From contig JADKAM010000001.1 in assembly GCA_016715365.1 (NCBI GenBank), positions 1,488,001 to 1,552,000 on the forward strand: a stretch of 64,000 nt of DNA, given 5' to 3'. Source of the stretch: Chitinophagaceae bacterium (GTDB lineage Bacteria > Bacteroidota > Bacteroidia > Chitinophagales > Chitinophagaceae). The notes under the pieces are model-generated. The model saw nothing but the letters and a program-made list of their open reading frames with translations. It was not told the DNA's origin and made no database searches. Position numbers and translations under genes: made by a program. Below, piece after piece: positions 18,101-26,606 of the stretch (positions are counted from its first letter, which is position 1; the number at the start of each line of letters is the position of its first letter).

Positions 18101-19295
18101 TAATACAGCGCCTTCAGTTACCAGTGGTGCAGCAAGTGCCATTACACAAACTACTGCAACCGTTGCCGGTACTATTCCTGCAAATGGTTGTACAGCTGTA
18201 ACTGCTTATGGTATTGAGTACAGCACAACCAATGGTTTCCCTAACGGAACCGGAACTGCAATTGCTTCAACCAATTTAACGGGAGTTAATTTCAGCTCGG
18301 CACTTACAGGTTTAGCACCAAGCACTACTTATTATTATCATGCTTATGCTACCAATGCCGGTGGAACCACTTATGGTACACAAGGATCTTTTACTACATC
18401 AGCACCGGTATTAACAGCAACACCACTTACTGCATTTGGTGCCAACTGTATCAATACAACAGCAGGTCCCAATTCATTTATAATAAACAGCAATGCAGTT
18501 ACTGCAGCCAATATAAATGTTGGTCCGCTGGCTGGATATACTTTCTCCACAACATCGGGTGGTACGTACACTGCTTCATTAAGCATTACACATGCTGCCG
18601 GGGCATTTACACAAACCGTATTTGTGAAGTTTACACCAACAGCCGTTCAATCTTATAATGGCAACATACCAGTTAGCGGTGGTGGAGCACCCATTACTAT
18701 TAATGTGGTTGCCAGTGGCAGCGGTGTTAATACAGTTGCAACTGTTGTTACCGGAAGCGCAATTTTACTTAATCCAAATTCAGTAACATTGAACGGATCG
18801 GTTAGCAGCATTGGTTGCAGCCCCGTTACTACTTATGGTTTTGAGTATAGCGGTATCAGTGGACTGGCCAATGGCCTTGGCACCAAGGTAAATGCAGGCA
18901 ATTTAAACAGCGGCAATTTTTCTGCTACTTTAAACGGTTTGGTGCAGGGGGGTAAATATTATTATAAATCCTGGGCAATTAACAATGGAGGTATTACTTA
19001 TGGAGCTGAGCAAAGCTTTATCATGAGCAGCATTCCTTCTGGCTTTGTAATTTACAATAACCCGACACAACGTGGCCAAAACCTGCATTATACCTACAAG
19101 GGTATTAAGCCGGGCCATTATCAGGTACAGATCATTAACAGCCTTGGACAATCAGTTCTGCAACATGAATTGATCATTGCAGTGAATTTTATTGATGATA
19201 ATTTTTTAGTACCCGGTAACATTCCTCCAGGTATGTACAGCTTACGTATTACCAGTCCCGATTTTAGGGATGATAAGATGTTTATGATCAGATAA
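15141..19295 (+). CDS. Large repetitive secreted protein with type IX secretion signal
   Basis: From the ATG at 15141 (signal peptide MKKIYLVIIFFAASLSGWSQ) the product has 1384 residues; the frame reaches 15096 but the extra 15 residues are not needed. An N-terminal domain (about 20-250) begins LLTEQFNYTP and resembles a lectin-like/choice-of-anchor fold. Five modules of about 208 residues follow, each with C(V/I)NTTAGPNSF at its start and a fibronectin-like half ending YYYHAYATNxGGTxYG. The C-terminal 75 residues (NNPTQRGQNL through LRITSPD) match the T9SS type A sorting domain, so it is exported and anchored on the surface. The modules are Thr/Gly/Ala-rich, as in adhesins. It follows the receptor-lipoprotein pair and may belong to the same operon. 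Confidence 0.88.
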   Translation: MKKIYLVIIFFAASLSGWSQLLTEQFNYTPHATLGLSAQSQSGSNPWSIINTGDSILVDATSLTYAGLAASAGNKVKFDGSGTDYYTNFASQTTGSVYRSFILNVSSLGTLGTAGGYFNGFIQAASTTTFGGTVWTRLSTTAGRYNVGVSTRSNSAVTWLATDLIPGTPCFIVVAYDFNAGVGDDVARIWLNTAAIGGSEPAADATSVFATALSSVARTFLRQDNPTNTPFIELDELRVGTTWAQVTPSGAASPTLTATALTAFGNVCVNTTAGPNSFTITGTTLNATNVTVGALAGFTYSTTAGGTYTTTLSLSQPGGAYSQQIFVQFTPTAVQSYNGNIPVGGGGATAINVAAAGSGINTLATVTTGAATAITTTTATLAGTIPANGCSAVTAYGVEWSTTNGFPNGTGTPVASTNLSGINFSSNVTSLVPGTIYYYHAYATNGGGTAYGAQQSFTTVGAPALSASALTGFGNVCINTTAGPNSFTITGSNLDATNITVGALSGFTYSTTAGGTYTATLSLTQPGGAYSQQIFVQFNPTLVQSYNGNIAVGGGGATTVNIAASGAGVNSVPTLTTGAASAITTVSATLAGSIPSNGCSAVTAYGIEYSTTAGFPNGTGTPVASTNLSGINFSSNIAGLSSNTVYYYHAYATNAGGTGYGNEQTFTTLALTPTINATALAAFGNVCVNTTAGPNSFTINGSALNTTNINVGPLTGFTFSTTAGGTYAASLSLVQPGGTYTQQIFVRFTPTLVQSYNGNIPVGGGGATSINVVAAGAGINTIATVTSGAASAITSISATVAGTIPSNGCSAITAYGVEWSTTNGFPNGSGTAVASGNLTGINFSSALTGLAPTTTYYYHAYATNNGGTAYGAQGSFVTATPILSSSTLTGFGNVCINTTAGPNSFTITGTNLTTANVTVAALAGFTYSTTAGGTYTTTLSLTQPSGAYSQQIFVRFTPTLVQSYNGNIAVGGGGGSTVNVAATGAGVNTAPSVTSGAASAITQTTATVAGTIPANGCTAVTAYGIEYSTTNGFPNGTGTAIASTNLTGVNFSSALTGLAPSTTYYYHAYATNAGGTTYGTQGSFTTSAPVLTATPLTAFGANCINTTAGPNSFIINSNAVTAANINVGPLAGYTFSTTSGGTYTASLSITHAAGAFTQTVFVKFTPTAVQSYNGNIPVSGGGAPITINVVASGSGVNTVATVVTGSAILLNPNSVTLNGSVSSIGCSPVTTYGFEYSGISGLANGLGTKVNAGNLNSGNFSATLNGLVQGGKYYYKSWAINNGGITYGAEQSFIMSSIPSGFVIYNNPTQRGQNLHYTYKGIKPGHYQVQIINSLGQSVLQHELIIAVNFIDDNFLVPGNIPPGMYSLRITSPDFRDDKMFMIR
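15901..19030 (+). repeat. Five tandem repeats of about 624-630 bases within the T9SS protein gene
   Basis: Units start near 15901, 16525, 17155, 17779 and 18403. Stretches such as the one coding NTTAGPNSFT are nearly identical at DNA level between units, while unit 5 is more diverged. The unit length is a multiple of three, so unit gain or loss would keep the frame. Confidence 0.85.
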
Positions 19296-19315
19296 GATCA
19301 ATGAAATAGTTTTTG

Positions 19316-19346
19316 CAAAGGCCTCCGTTCGGGGGCCTTTGTTATT
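19316..19346 (+). terminator. Terminator after the T9SS protein gene
   Basis: CAAAGGCC (19316-19323) pairs with GGCCTTTG (19334-19341) and a short T-rich tract follows. It ends the receptor/lipoprotein/adhesin unit. Confidence 0.65.
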
Positions 19347-19397
19347 ATAATTAAGACATAAAAATGTGCCATGCTGACAGCAATCTCCAATTGGTAC

Positions 19398-19405
19398 TAT
19401 GTTTG
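19398..19405 (+). promoter_or_regulatory. Probable -7 box of the htpG promoter (TATGTTTG)
   Basis: TATGTTTG fits TAnnTTTG and lies 26 bases before the ATG of htpG. I see no clear TTTG at -33 and no CIRCE-like inverted repeat. Confidence 0.45.
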
Positions 19406-19431
19406 CACCATGCCCATAAAAATATCAAATC

Positions 19432-21249
19432 ATGCAAAAAGGAAGTATACGGGTACAAACGGAGAACATTTTCCCCATCATCAAGAAATTTTTATACAGT
19501 GAACATGACATTTTTATACGTGAGCTTGTCAGTAATGCAGTAGATGCAAACCAGAAACTGAAAACCCTTTCATCTATCGGCGAAGCTAAAGGTGAGTTGG
19601 GCGAATTGCGGATTGACATAAAGATTGACAAGGAGAAAAAGACATTGACCATTTCTGATACCGGTATTGGCATGACCGAAGAGGAAATTGATAAATATCT
19701 GAACCAGGTGGCTTTTAGCGGTGCAGAGGAATTTCTGGAAAAATATAAGGGGCAGAATGAAGCCAATATCATCGGGCACTTTGGATTGGGTTTTTACAGC
19801 TCTTTTATGGTGAGCGATAAAGTAGAAGTAGTATCTAAAAGTTTTAAAGAAGGCAGTAAGGCTGTAAGATGGGAGTGTGATGGAAGTCCCGAATTTAGTT
19901 TGGAAGAAGTAGAGAAAGAAAACAGGGGTACCGATATCGTTTTGCATTTGAATGCTGAAAGTGAAGAATTTCTGGAGCCATCCAGGATAAGTACGGTATT
20001 AGAAAAATTCTGCCGTTTCTTACCTATCCCCATCTTTTTTGAGGATAAACAAATCAATAACCCAACGCCTGCCTGGACAAAAAAGCCGGCTGAATTAACC
20101 GACGAAGATTACCAGAATTTTTATAAAGAATTATATCCTTTTGGCGAAGCTCCTTTGTTCTGGATTCATTTGAATGTGGATTATCCGTTTAATCTTACCG
20201 GTATTTTATATTTCCCTAAGATTAAGCAGAGCTACGAGATACAGAAAGATAAAATTCAATTGTACAGCAACCAGGTTTTTGTTACTGATGAAGTAAAGGA
20301 TATTGTACCTGAGTTTTTAATGTTGATGCATGGGGTGATCGATAGCCCGGATATACCGCTGAATGTGAGCCGCAGTTATTTACAGGGCGATCCGAATGTG
20401 AGGAAGATCAATTCGCATATCACTAAAAAAGTAGCGGATAAATTAGAAGAGATATTTAAAAATGACCGCAAGCAATTTGAAGAAAAATGGGAGAGTCTGG
20501 GTTTGTTTGTGAAGTATGGTATGATGACCGATGATAAGTTTTTGGAGAAGGCGAATAAATTCCATGTTTTGCAAGACAGCAGGGATGGTAAATTTTATAC
20601 CCTGGAAGAATATAGACTGGCAACAGAAACTTTGCAAAAGAATAAAGATGGCAAACTGGTAATTCTTTATACCACCAATCCCGTTCAGCAGGATGCCTAT
20701 ATCCAACAGGCTGCAGCAAAAGGTTACATTGTAGTTAAGCTGGAAACGATCATTGACAATGGTTTTTTAAACCAGATGGAAATGAAATGGGAGAACGTGC
20801 AGTTTGTAAGGGTTGATAGTGATATTGTAGATAATCTAATCGATAAGCAGGAGGGTGGCGATAGTGTATTGAGTAAGGATGATGAAGGAAAATTAAAAGA
20901 GCTTTTTGCAGTTAAGAATCCTGAAATAAATGTATCGGTGGAAGTGAAGGGATTAAGTGCTGATGCACCGCCGGTGGTTGCCACCAGGCCCGAGTTTATG
21001 CGCCGCATGAAAGACATGGCTGCCATGCAGGGCGGTATGGGAGCTTTTTATGCCAACATGCCTGATGAGGTTACACTTACTGTAAATGGAAACCATGCTA
21101 TTTATAAAACGGTGTTGGCCGAGGCCGAAAAAGAAAAGCAGGAAAAACTGGTGCATAATTTAGCCGACCTGGCTTTGCTTTCGCAGGGATTATTAAAAGG
21201 AAACAGTTTAACCAGTTTTATAAACAGGAGTGTGGAGTTGATGGGTTAG
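19432..21249 (+). CDS. htpG: Molecular chaperone HtpG (bacterial Hsp90)
   Basis: An ATP-dependent dimeric chaperone of the cytoplasm. The GHKL ATPase domain shows ELVSNAVDANQK (about 24-35, Mg-binding Asn), DTGIGMT (about 80-86) and GHFGLGFYSSFM (about 112-123). The middle domain begins near residue 225 (ELTDEDYQNFYKELYP) and contains the catalytic arginine region in LNVSRSYLQGD (about 310-320). The C-terminal dimerisation domain is shorter than in E. coli; the total of 605 residues fits Bacteroidota HtpG. It stands alone between terminators. Confidence 0.97.
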   Translation: MQKGSIRVQTENIFPIIKKFLYSEHDIFIRELVSNAVDANQKLKTLSSIGEAKGELGELRIDIKIDKEKKTLTISDTGIGMTEEEIDKYLNQVAFSGAEEFLEKYKGQNEANIIGHFGLGFYSSFMVSDKVEVVSKSFKEGSKAVRWECDGSPEFSLEEVEKENRGTDIVLHLNAESEEFLEPSRISTVLEKFCRFLPIPIFFEDKQINNPTPAWTKKPAELTDEDYQNFYKELYPFGEAPLFWIHLNVDYPFNLTGILYFPKIKQSYEIQKDKIQLYSNQVFVTDEVKDIVPEFLMLMHGVIDSPDIPLNVSRSYLQGDPNVRKINSHITKKVADKLEEIFKNDRKQFEEKWESLGLFVKYGMMTDDKFLEKANKFHVLQDSRDGKFYTLEEYRLATETLQKNKDGKLVILYTTNPVQQDAYIQQAAAKGYIVVKLETIIDNGFLNQMEMKWENVQFVRVDSDIVDNLIDKQEGGDSVLSKDDEGKLKELFAVKNPEINVSVEVKGLSADAPPVVATRPEFMRRMKDMAAMQGGMGAFYANMPDEVTLTVNGNHAIYKTVLAEAEKEKQEKLVHNLADLALLSQGLLKGNSLTSFINRSVELMG

Positions 21250-21342
21250 GTGTCTGGCCACTAAACAGATTTATTATTTTAAAAGCATTTAGTATTTCTA
21301 AATGCTTTTAAAATTTAAGGCCATTAGTAGTGGCCTGGCACC
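21248..21342. repeat. Nested inverted repeat between converging genes (bidirectional terminator)
   Basis: The outer arms AGGTGTCTGGCCACTAA (21248-21264) and TAGTGGCCTGGCACCT (21327-21342) are inverse copies with one indel/mismatch. The inner arms ATTTTAAAAGCATTTAG (21276-21292) and its exact inverse (21298-21314) surround TATTT. The element reaches exactly from the htpG stop to the stop of the methyltransferase gene. The outer arm resembles sequence at 31173-31190. Confidence 0.75.
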
Positions 21343-22010
21343 TAAGCGATTTCAAGAATAACCGCTTCTATATATTTCATCTTTTTGCTGTACCAGGTTT
21401 CTGTAAATCCTGCTTTTAAAAACAACGCTTTATGCAGTGGGTTTACATAAATGATACTGATCTTGCGTGGCTTGTTTTGTAAACTGGTGAAAATATTATT
21501 TACCACTGCGCTCATGATAATTTCATCAAAGGGGTTGAAGAAAAAAATACAATCCACATCATCGGGTATTTCAAAATAAAATGCATCATTGTTGATGACT
21601 TTAAAGCTGAAGGATGAAACCTGTTCTTTTGTTTTTGTAAGATTTTCCGTTGCTGCATTGCAAAGCGATTTGGAAAAATCCAGGCCCGTAACCTGTTTAA
21701 AACCTTGATGGGCAGCAACACAGAGCGCCCTCCCTTTACCGCTTCCGATGTCTAAAAAATGATTGCGTATGGTTACCGGTAACTGTTCAAATATTTCTTC
21801 CAGCAAAGTATAACTTACAGGCATGTAGATGGTGGCATGCGAAATATCTATACCCAGTTTTTCCAGTTTATGTAACTCATCGGCCCCGGTGGTGTTGATG
21901 CCGTATTTTTTTTCGCCTTTAATTTCCTGCTTGATCATGTACCAGGCAATCCTGGCATCCCAATTAATAAAGAGGAAGTAAAAATATTTTATGTAAGTAA
22001 GGAATTTCAT
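21342..22010 (-). CDS. Class I SAM-dependent methyltransferase
   Basis: A 222-residue protein with a Rossmann-type SAM site: motif I FLDIGSGKGRALCVAA (about 88-103), a following acidic turn VTGLDFSKSL, and a motif IV-like CIFFFNPFDE (about 162-171), where NPF may take the role of the N/DPPY motif. The first 80 residues form a helical cap without a known match. The substrate is unknown. The start overlaps the recJ stop by ATGA, so the gene is translated from the same message as recJ and the prenyl synthase upstream. Confidence 0.75.
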   Translation of the reverse strand: MKFLTYIKYFYFLFINWDARIAWYMIKQEIKGEKKYGINTTGADELHKLEKLGIDISHATIYMPVSYTLLEEIFEQLPVTIRNHFLDIGSGKGRALCVAAHQGFKQVTGLDFSKSLCNAATENLTKTKEQVSSFSFKVINNDAFYFEIPDDVDCIFFFNPFDEIIMSAVVNNIFTSLQNKPRKISIIYVNPLHKALFLKAGFTETWYSKKMKYIEAVILEIA

Positions 22011-23707
22011 GATTCGCTGCTTCGCAGGTCAATCACTTTAAGTTGTAAACTTACATTGCCGTTCCATTCATTTTCATCTAAAGTAAAAACAATATCAACA
22101 GGCTTTTTCAGCAGTTCAAATTTATCGGCCAGGTTAAAGCCAATACCGGTAAAGGAAAATTTATCCTGCTTAATTACAAAACGGATATGCAGCTCTTTTA
22201 CAATTTTTGAGTTTCCGGTATCCTGTACATTTTTTGCAACAAAAACAGGCCGCATATTTTCTGGTCCGAAGGGTTCCATCTGGCAAATGATGCTGTAAAA
22301 ATTTTGTGTGAGATCGGCAAATGAAATTTCTGTATCAATGATGATCTCGGGAATCAACAGTTGTTCGGGAATAGTGGCAGCTACTGTTTCTTCAAACTTG
22401 TTGGCAAAGGCTTCAATATTTTCCGGCAGCAATGAAAGCCCGGCAGCAGCAAAATGGCCGCCATAGCCCAGCAGGTATTCCCTGCAGGCATGTATGGCTT
22501 CGTATAAATTAAAACCGGGTACGCTCCTGGCACTGCCTGTTGCAATGCCGCTGCTTTCGGTAAGCACAACGGTTGGCCGAAAATAAGTTTCAATCAGTCT
22601 GCTGGCTACAATACCTACTACACCTTTGTGCCAGTGATCTCTGAAAACAACAGTCGTTTTTTTATTTTGCAGTGTAACATCTTCATTAATTATTTCCAGT
22701 GCTTCGGCGGTAATACTGCTGTCGGCTTCTTTGCGGTCGGTATTATCGCTGTGCAGCATTTCGGCAAATGCCAATGCTTTATTGTAATCATCTTCAATAA
22801 ATAACTGCACTGCTTTTTTTGCATCATCCATACGGCCTGCTGCATTTACCCTGGGGGCAATAACAAATACCACATTGTTGATGGATAATTTTTTTTGAAT
22901 GCCGCCTAAAAAGATTAAAGCTTTTATGCCTGGATTTGGGTTGTTGTTAATTTTTTCCAATCCATAATAAGCAAGTATCCTGTTCTCGCCGGTCATGGGT
23001 ACAATATCTGCTGCAATGGCTGTGGCAACCAAATCGAGATAACAGAGATAATGTTCTTCATCGATGTTCAGTTCTGTTGCCAATGCAGTTATCAGTTTAA
23101 AGCCAACGCCGCAGCCACAAAGTTCTTTGTATGGATAATGGCAATCTTTTTGTTTGGGGTTGAGGATGGCAACTGCCGGCGGAATTGCTGAATCAGGTAA
23201 ATGATGATCACATACAATAAAATCAATGCCGATATCTTTTGCGTAAGAAATTAATTCAACAGATTTAATACCACAATCCAAAGAAATGATGAGGGTAAAA
23301 TTATTTTCTTTGGCAAAATCGATTCCCATTTTGCTTACACCATACCCTTCACGGTACCGATGTGGGATATAAAAATCAAGTAATGCGGGTTCATAAATTT
23401 TGCTGAGGAATTTATACATACAGGCTACCGAAGTAGTGCCATCTACATCATAATCACCAAAGACCAGTATTTTTTCTTTTTTTTCGAATGCCATAAGGAT
23501 ACGCTGTATGGCTTTGTCCATATCCTTCATCAGCCAGGGATCGTGCAGATCAGTTAACTGCGGCCGGAAGTAATTTTTGGCTTTATCAAAACTGTCGAAG
23601 CCACGTTCTGACAGTATAGCGCACAAGGCATGGTTAATCTTAAGCGATTCCTGTAAAACAGCAGCTTTACCGGTATCAGCCTGTAATATTTTCCATCTTT
23701 TTTCCAT
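22007..23707 (-). CDS. recJ: Single-stranded-DNA-specific exonuclease RecJ
   Basis: A 5'-3' exonuclease acting on single-stranded DNA in recombination and mismatch repair. The 566-residue protein carries the DHH-family motifs: FGDYDVDGTTSV (about 83-94), ISLDCGIKS (about 143-151), VCDHHLPD (about 164-171) and the DHHA1 part with APRVNAAGRMDD (about 286-297), followed by GYGGHFAAAGLSL (about 417-429). An OB fold makes up the C-terminus. All metal ligands look present. It is separated from the prenyl synthase gene upstream by one base and overlaps the methyltransferase gene downstream. Confidence 0.96.
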   Translation of the reverse strand: MEKRWKILQADTGKAAVLQESLKINHALCAILSERGFDSFDKAKNYFRPQLTDLHDPWLMKDMDKAIQRILMAFEKKEKILVFGDYDVDGTTSVACMYKFLSKIYEPALLDFYIPHRYREGYGVSKMGIDFAKENNFTLIISLDCGIKSVELISYAKDIGIDFIVCDHHLPDSAIPPAVAILNPKQKDCHYPYKELCGCGVGFKLITALATELNIDEEHYLCYLDLVATAIAADIVPMTGENRILAYYGLEKINNNPNPGIKALIFLGGIQKKLSINNVVFVIAPRVNAAGRMDDAKKAVQLFIEDDYNKALAFAEMLHSDNTDRKEADSSITAEALEIINEDVTLQNKKTTVVFRDHWHKGVVGIVASRLIETYFRPTVVLTESSGIATGSARSVPGFNLYEAIHACREYLLGYGGHFAAAGLSLLPENIEAFANKFEETVAATIPEQLLIPEIIIDTEISFADLTQNFYSIICQMEPFGPENMRPVFVAKNVQDTGNSKIVKELHIRFVIKQDKFSFTGIGFNLADKFELLKKPVDIVFTLDENEWNGNVSLQLKVIDLRSSES

Positions 23708-23708
23708 G

Positions 23709-24671
23709 TTAATATTTCCTGTCGGTGGTGTAACGCACCAGTTCTTCTAAAACTGTTCTTACCGGGTTTTCGGGAAAACTGTATAAAATGCCCAGGGCTT
23801 CATCACGGTATGCAGTCATTTTTTCCGAAGCATATTGTATGCCGCCTGCCTCCACAACTGTATCTATCACAAATTTAACTTTTTTTGCATCTTTGTTTTC
23901 ATTCTTGATGATATAAATAAGTTTCCTTTTTAAGGGAGCCTCAATTTTATTCAGCGTATAGATGAGCGGCAGGGTTAATTTTTTTTCTTTGATATCATTA
24001 CCGGTAGGTTTACCGATATCGTCTTTTCCATAATCAAACAAGTCATCTTTAATTTGAAAAGCGATTCCTACTTTTTCGCCAAAAAGCTTCATAGCAGCAG
24101 TAATGCTTTCATCTTTACTGGTGCTGTAAGCCCCAACAGAACAGGCAGAGGAAAGAAGCGATGCTGTTTTGTTACGAATGATCTCAAAATAGGTATCTTC
24201 ATCCAGGTTTAATTTACGGCTTTTTTGAAGCTGTAGTAATTCCCCTTCACTCATTTGTTTTACAGCATCTGACAAAATATGTAAATGCCTGAAATCGTTG
24301 TTGGAAGTGGCCAGCAGTAAACCTTTGGAAAGCAGGTAATCACCAACCAATACTGCTATCTTTTTATTCCACAAAGCATTGATGGAAAAGAAACCCCTGC
24401 GTTCCAGTGAGTCATCTACCACATCGTCATGTACCAGGGTTGCCGTATGCAGAAGTTCGACCAGTGCGGCAGCCCGGTAGGTACTTTCGTTTATTTCGCC
24501 ATGTAATTTGGCACTTAAAAATACAAACATGGGTCTTAGCTGCTTTCCTTTTCGCCTGATTATATATTTCATGATCATATCCAGGGAAGAGGTATCACTC
24601 TTTACAGCCTCGGCAAATTTTTTTTCAAACAGTTTAAGTTCGGGTCCTATAATTTTATTAATGAAGTCCAT
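23709..24671 (-). CDS. Polyprenyl diphosphate synthase (octaprenyl/heptaprenyl type)
   Basis: A 320-residue trans-isoprenyl diphosphate synthase that extends farnesyl diphosphate with isopentenyl units to make the side chain of menaquinone. The first aspartate-rich motif is HDDVVDDSLERRG (about 80-92) and the second is IKDDLFDYGKD (about 206-216); the basic N-terminal RRKGKQLRPMFVFLS binds the diphosphate. Small residues before the first motif fit a long-chain product, but the chain length cannot be fixed from sequence. First gene of a leftward operon with recJ and a methyltransferase. Confidence 0.92.
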   Translation of the reverse strand: MDFINKIIGPELKLFEKKFAEAVKSDTSSLDMIMKYIIRRKGKQLRPMFVFLSAKLHGEINESTYRAAALVELLHTATLVHDDVVDDSLERRGFFSINALWNKKIAVLVGDYLLSKGLLLATSNNDFRHLHILSDAVKQMSEGELLQLQKSRKLNLDEDTYFEIIRNKTASLLSSACSVGAYSTSKDESITAAMKLFGEKVGIAFQIKDDLFDYGKDDIGKPTGNDIKEKKLTLPLIYTLNKIEAPLKRKLIYIIKNENKDAKKVKFVIDTVVEAGGIQYASEKMTAYRDEALGILYSFPENPVRTVLEELVRYTTDRKY

Positions 24672-24819
24672 AAATTAAAGCCGGTATTTTAGGTCAGTAT
24701 TCAATTATGCAATGCTGACAAAGTAATTTGCTGTAAATGCAACGAAAATACTAATATCCGTGTCTTCACAATGAATTATCGTAAAAAAACACATATTGTT
24801 AATTTAATAGTAAAATTAC

Positions 24820-24850
24820 TTTGATAATTAGACCGTATGTGATATTTTTG
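24820..24850 (+). promoter_or_regulatory. Promoter TTTG-N19-TATTTTTG
   Basis: TTTG at 24820-24823, a 19-base spacer and TATTTTTG at 24843-24850 match the Bacteroidota consensus fully. The ATG of the OmpA-like gene follows 48 bases downstream. Confidence 0.75.
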
Positions 24851-24898
24851 CTCTAATATTAACAAATACGCATTGAAAATTTTTTTAATTAATAAATT

Positions 24899-26584
24899 AT
24901 GGTAAGCAAAAATTACAAGTTCTTGTTCGGGATATTATTTCTACTGCTTTCAATTAGTGCTACAGCACAGGTTGGAGGAGCAGGTAGTGTGTACGATTCT
25001 TCGGTGATATCCAAGAAAAAGATGAATCAGCAAAATAGATTTTGGGAAGGGTCTTATAATTTTCCTGCAAAACCACGCAATATGTGGGAAATTGGGGCAT
25101 CTATAGGTATGTTTACCATAAGCAGTGATGTTTCTGTTACTCCTTTTACATTTCCCAATTTTGAAGCTCATATCCGTAAGGCTTTTGGATATGTGTTCTC
25201 TGTTCGTGTTCAATACCTGAATGCAAAAGGACAGGGGTTGAATTACCTGTCTTCTGAGAATTTTAATAAAAATCCAGCCTGGAACAGGAATATACCGGCT
25301 GTTGGTCAACGCTATTTTTCTCCGGATGCACTCCCTAACGCTTTGGGAAACGGTAATGTTATCTTTACAGATAATGCCGGAAATGTAAGACCAAGTGCAG
25401 ATCTGATTTACTACAATTATCAAACGAGGTTACAGGATCTTGGCATACAAGGTATTTTTACGTTAAATAATGTTCGTTTTCACAAACAAAAAACCGGCTT
25501 TGTTATATATGGCGGTGTTGGTGTAGGTGTAACAGCCTTTCAGGTAAAAGTGAATGCCATAAATGAAGCTACCGGTCAAAATTACACAGCTTTATATGAT
25601 AATGTTTTTGCCAAATACGGCGGCGGCAGTTACAAACAACGTAAAGATATCCGGAAAGACCTGAAAGCAGGTATGGATAAGACTTATGAAACCGACGCTG
25701 ATAATGAAAATTACCGCAGGCCAATTTTAGGTGACAAGACCCTTAAACCATCAGGTACTGCTATTATGGGGGTTGCTTTCAGGCTGGGTAAAAGAGTTAA
25801 CCTGGCTATTGAAGACAGGATAACTTTTGTTAAAACTGATTTGCTGGATGGACAACGTTGGCAGGAACACGCAGTGGGTGATGCAGTTTTAACACCTGAT
25901 TTTGATTCATACAATTATCTTTCTATTGGTTTGAATGTAAACCTTGGCGGAAAGGCTGTTGAGCCACTTTGGTGGGTTAATCCATTGGATTATGCTTATG
26001 ATGAGTTACGTAATCACCGCAATGTTAAAATACCTAAGAACGATTGTAACGATGCAGATGGTGATGGTGTTTGTGATCATTTAGACAGAGAACCAAATAC
26101 ACCTGCAGGTTGCCCTGTTGATACACATGGTGTAACAAGAGATACCGATGGCGATGGTGTACCAGATTGTAAGGATAAGCAATTGATTACTCCTACAGAG
26201 TGTCAACCGGTTAATGCTGATGGTGTGGGTAAATGCCCTGATCCGGAGTGTTGCAAGAATCCTGTAGTGGTAGATGCTCCTAAAGTTTGCCCTTGCGATT
26301 ACCCAACTTTAATTTATAAAGGAAACACTTCTGGTTTATCAAACGATAACAGGAATATGCTGGCTGCTGTAGCTGCAAAATTGAAAGCTAACCCAACCTG
26401 CACCATAACTATTAATGGTTACCCAGAAACGTCTAAAGCTTCACAGGCTAATTGCCAGAAGAGGCTGGAGGCCATTAAAATATACCTGATTGAGAAAGAA
26501 GGTATCAGTGCAGACAGAATAAATACCAGCTGCGAAGGAATTGGAGCAGGAGATAAAAATTCTATAGATATCAAGTGTAATTAA
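24899..26584 (+). CDS. OmpA-family outer-membrane protein with calcium-type TSP3 repeats
   Basis: A signal peptide (ending SISATAQ) leads into a beta-barrel region (about 25-370, with WEIGASIGMFTISSDVS). A linker follows with thrombospondin type 3 repeats, DADGDGVCDHLDREPNTP and DTDGDGVPDCKD (about 385-430), which bind calcium in this family, then a cysteine-rich segment. The last 100 residues are a diverged OmpA-like domain: the GYPETSKASQANCQKRLEAIKIYL stretch holds the positions of the peptidoglycan-binding Asp/Arg pair, but Asp is replaced while Arg remains. It likely ties the outer membrane to the wall or acts as a structural porin. Own promoter and terminator. Confidence 0.85.
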   Translation: MVSKNYKFLFGILFLLLSISATAQVGGAGSVYDSSVISKKKMNQQNRFWEGSYNFPAKPRNMWEIGASIGMFTISSDVSVTPFTFPNFEAHIRKAFGYVFSVRVQYLNAKGQGLNYLSSENFNKNPAWNRNIPAVGQRYFSPDALPNALGNGNVIFTDNAGNVRPSADLIYYNYQTRLQDLGIQGIFTLNNVRFHKQKTGFVIYGGVGVGVTAFQVKVNAINEATGQNYTALYDNVFAKYGGGSYKQRKDIRKDLKAGMDKTYETDADNENYRRPILGDKTLKPSGTAIMGVAFRLGKRVNLAIEDRITFVKTDLLDGQRWQEHAVGDAVLTPDFDSYNYLSIGLNVNLGGKAVEPLWWVNPLDYAYDELRNHRNVKIPKNDCNDADGDGVCDHLDREPNTPAGCPVDTHGVTRDTDGDGVPDCKDKQLITPTECQPVNADGVGKCPDPECCKNPVVVDAPKVCPCDYPTLIYKGNTSGLSNDNRNMLAAVAAKLKANPTCTITINGYPETSKASQANCQKRLEAIKIYLIEKEGISADRINTSCEGIGAGDKNSIDIKCN

Positions 26585-26606
26585 TAGGTTACAAATTAAT
26601 ATACAA

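Noticed and set aside
15901..19030. CRISPR-like regular repeats
   Set aside because: The repeats are long, coding and contiguous, without short repeat-spacer structure or cas genes.
24950..25423. Antisense frame opposite the OmpA-like gene
   Set aside because: No family features; the plus-strand protein has a signal peptide and a consensus promoter.
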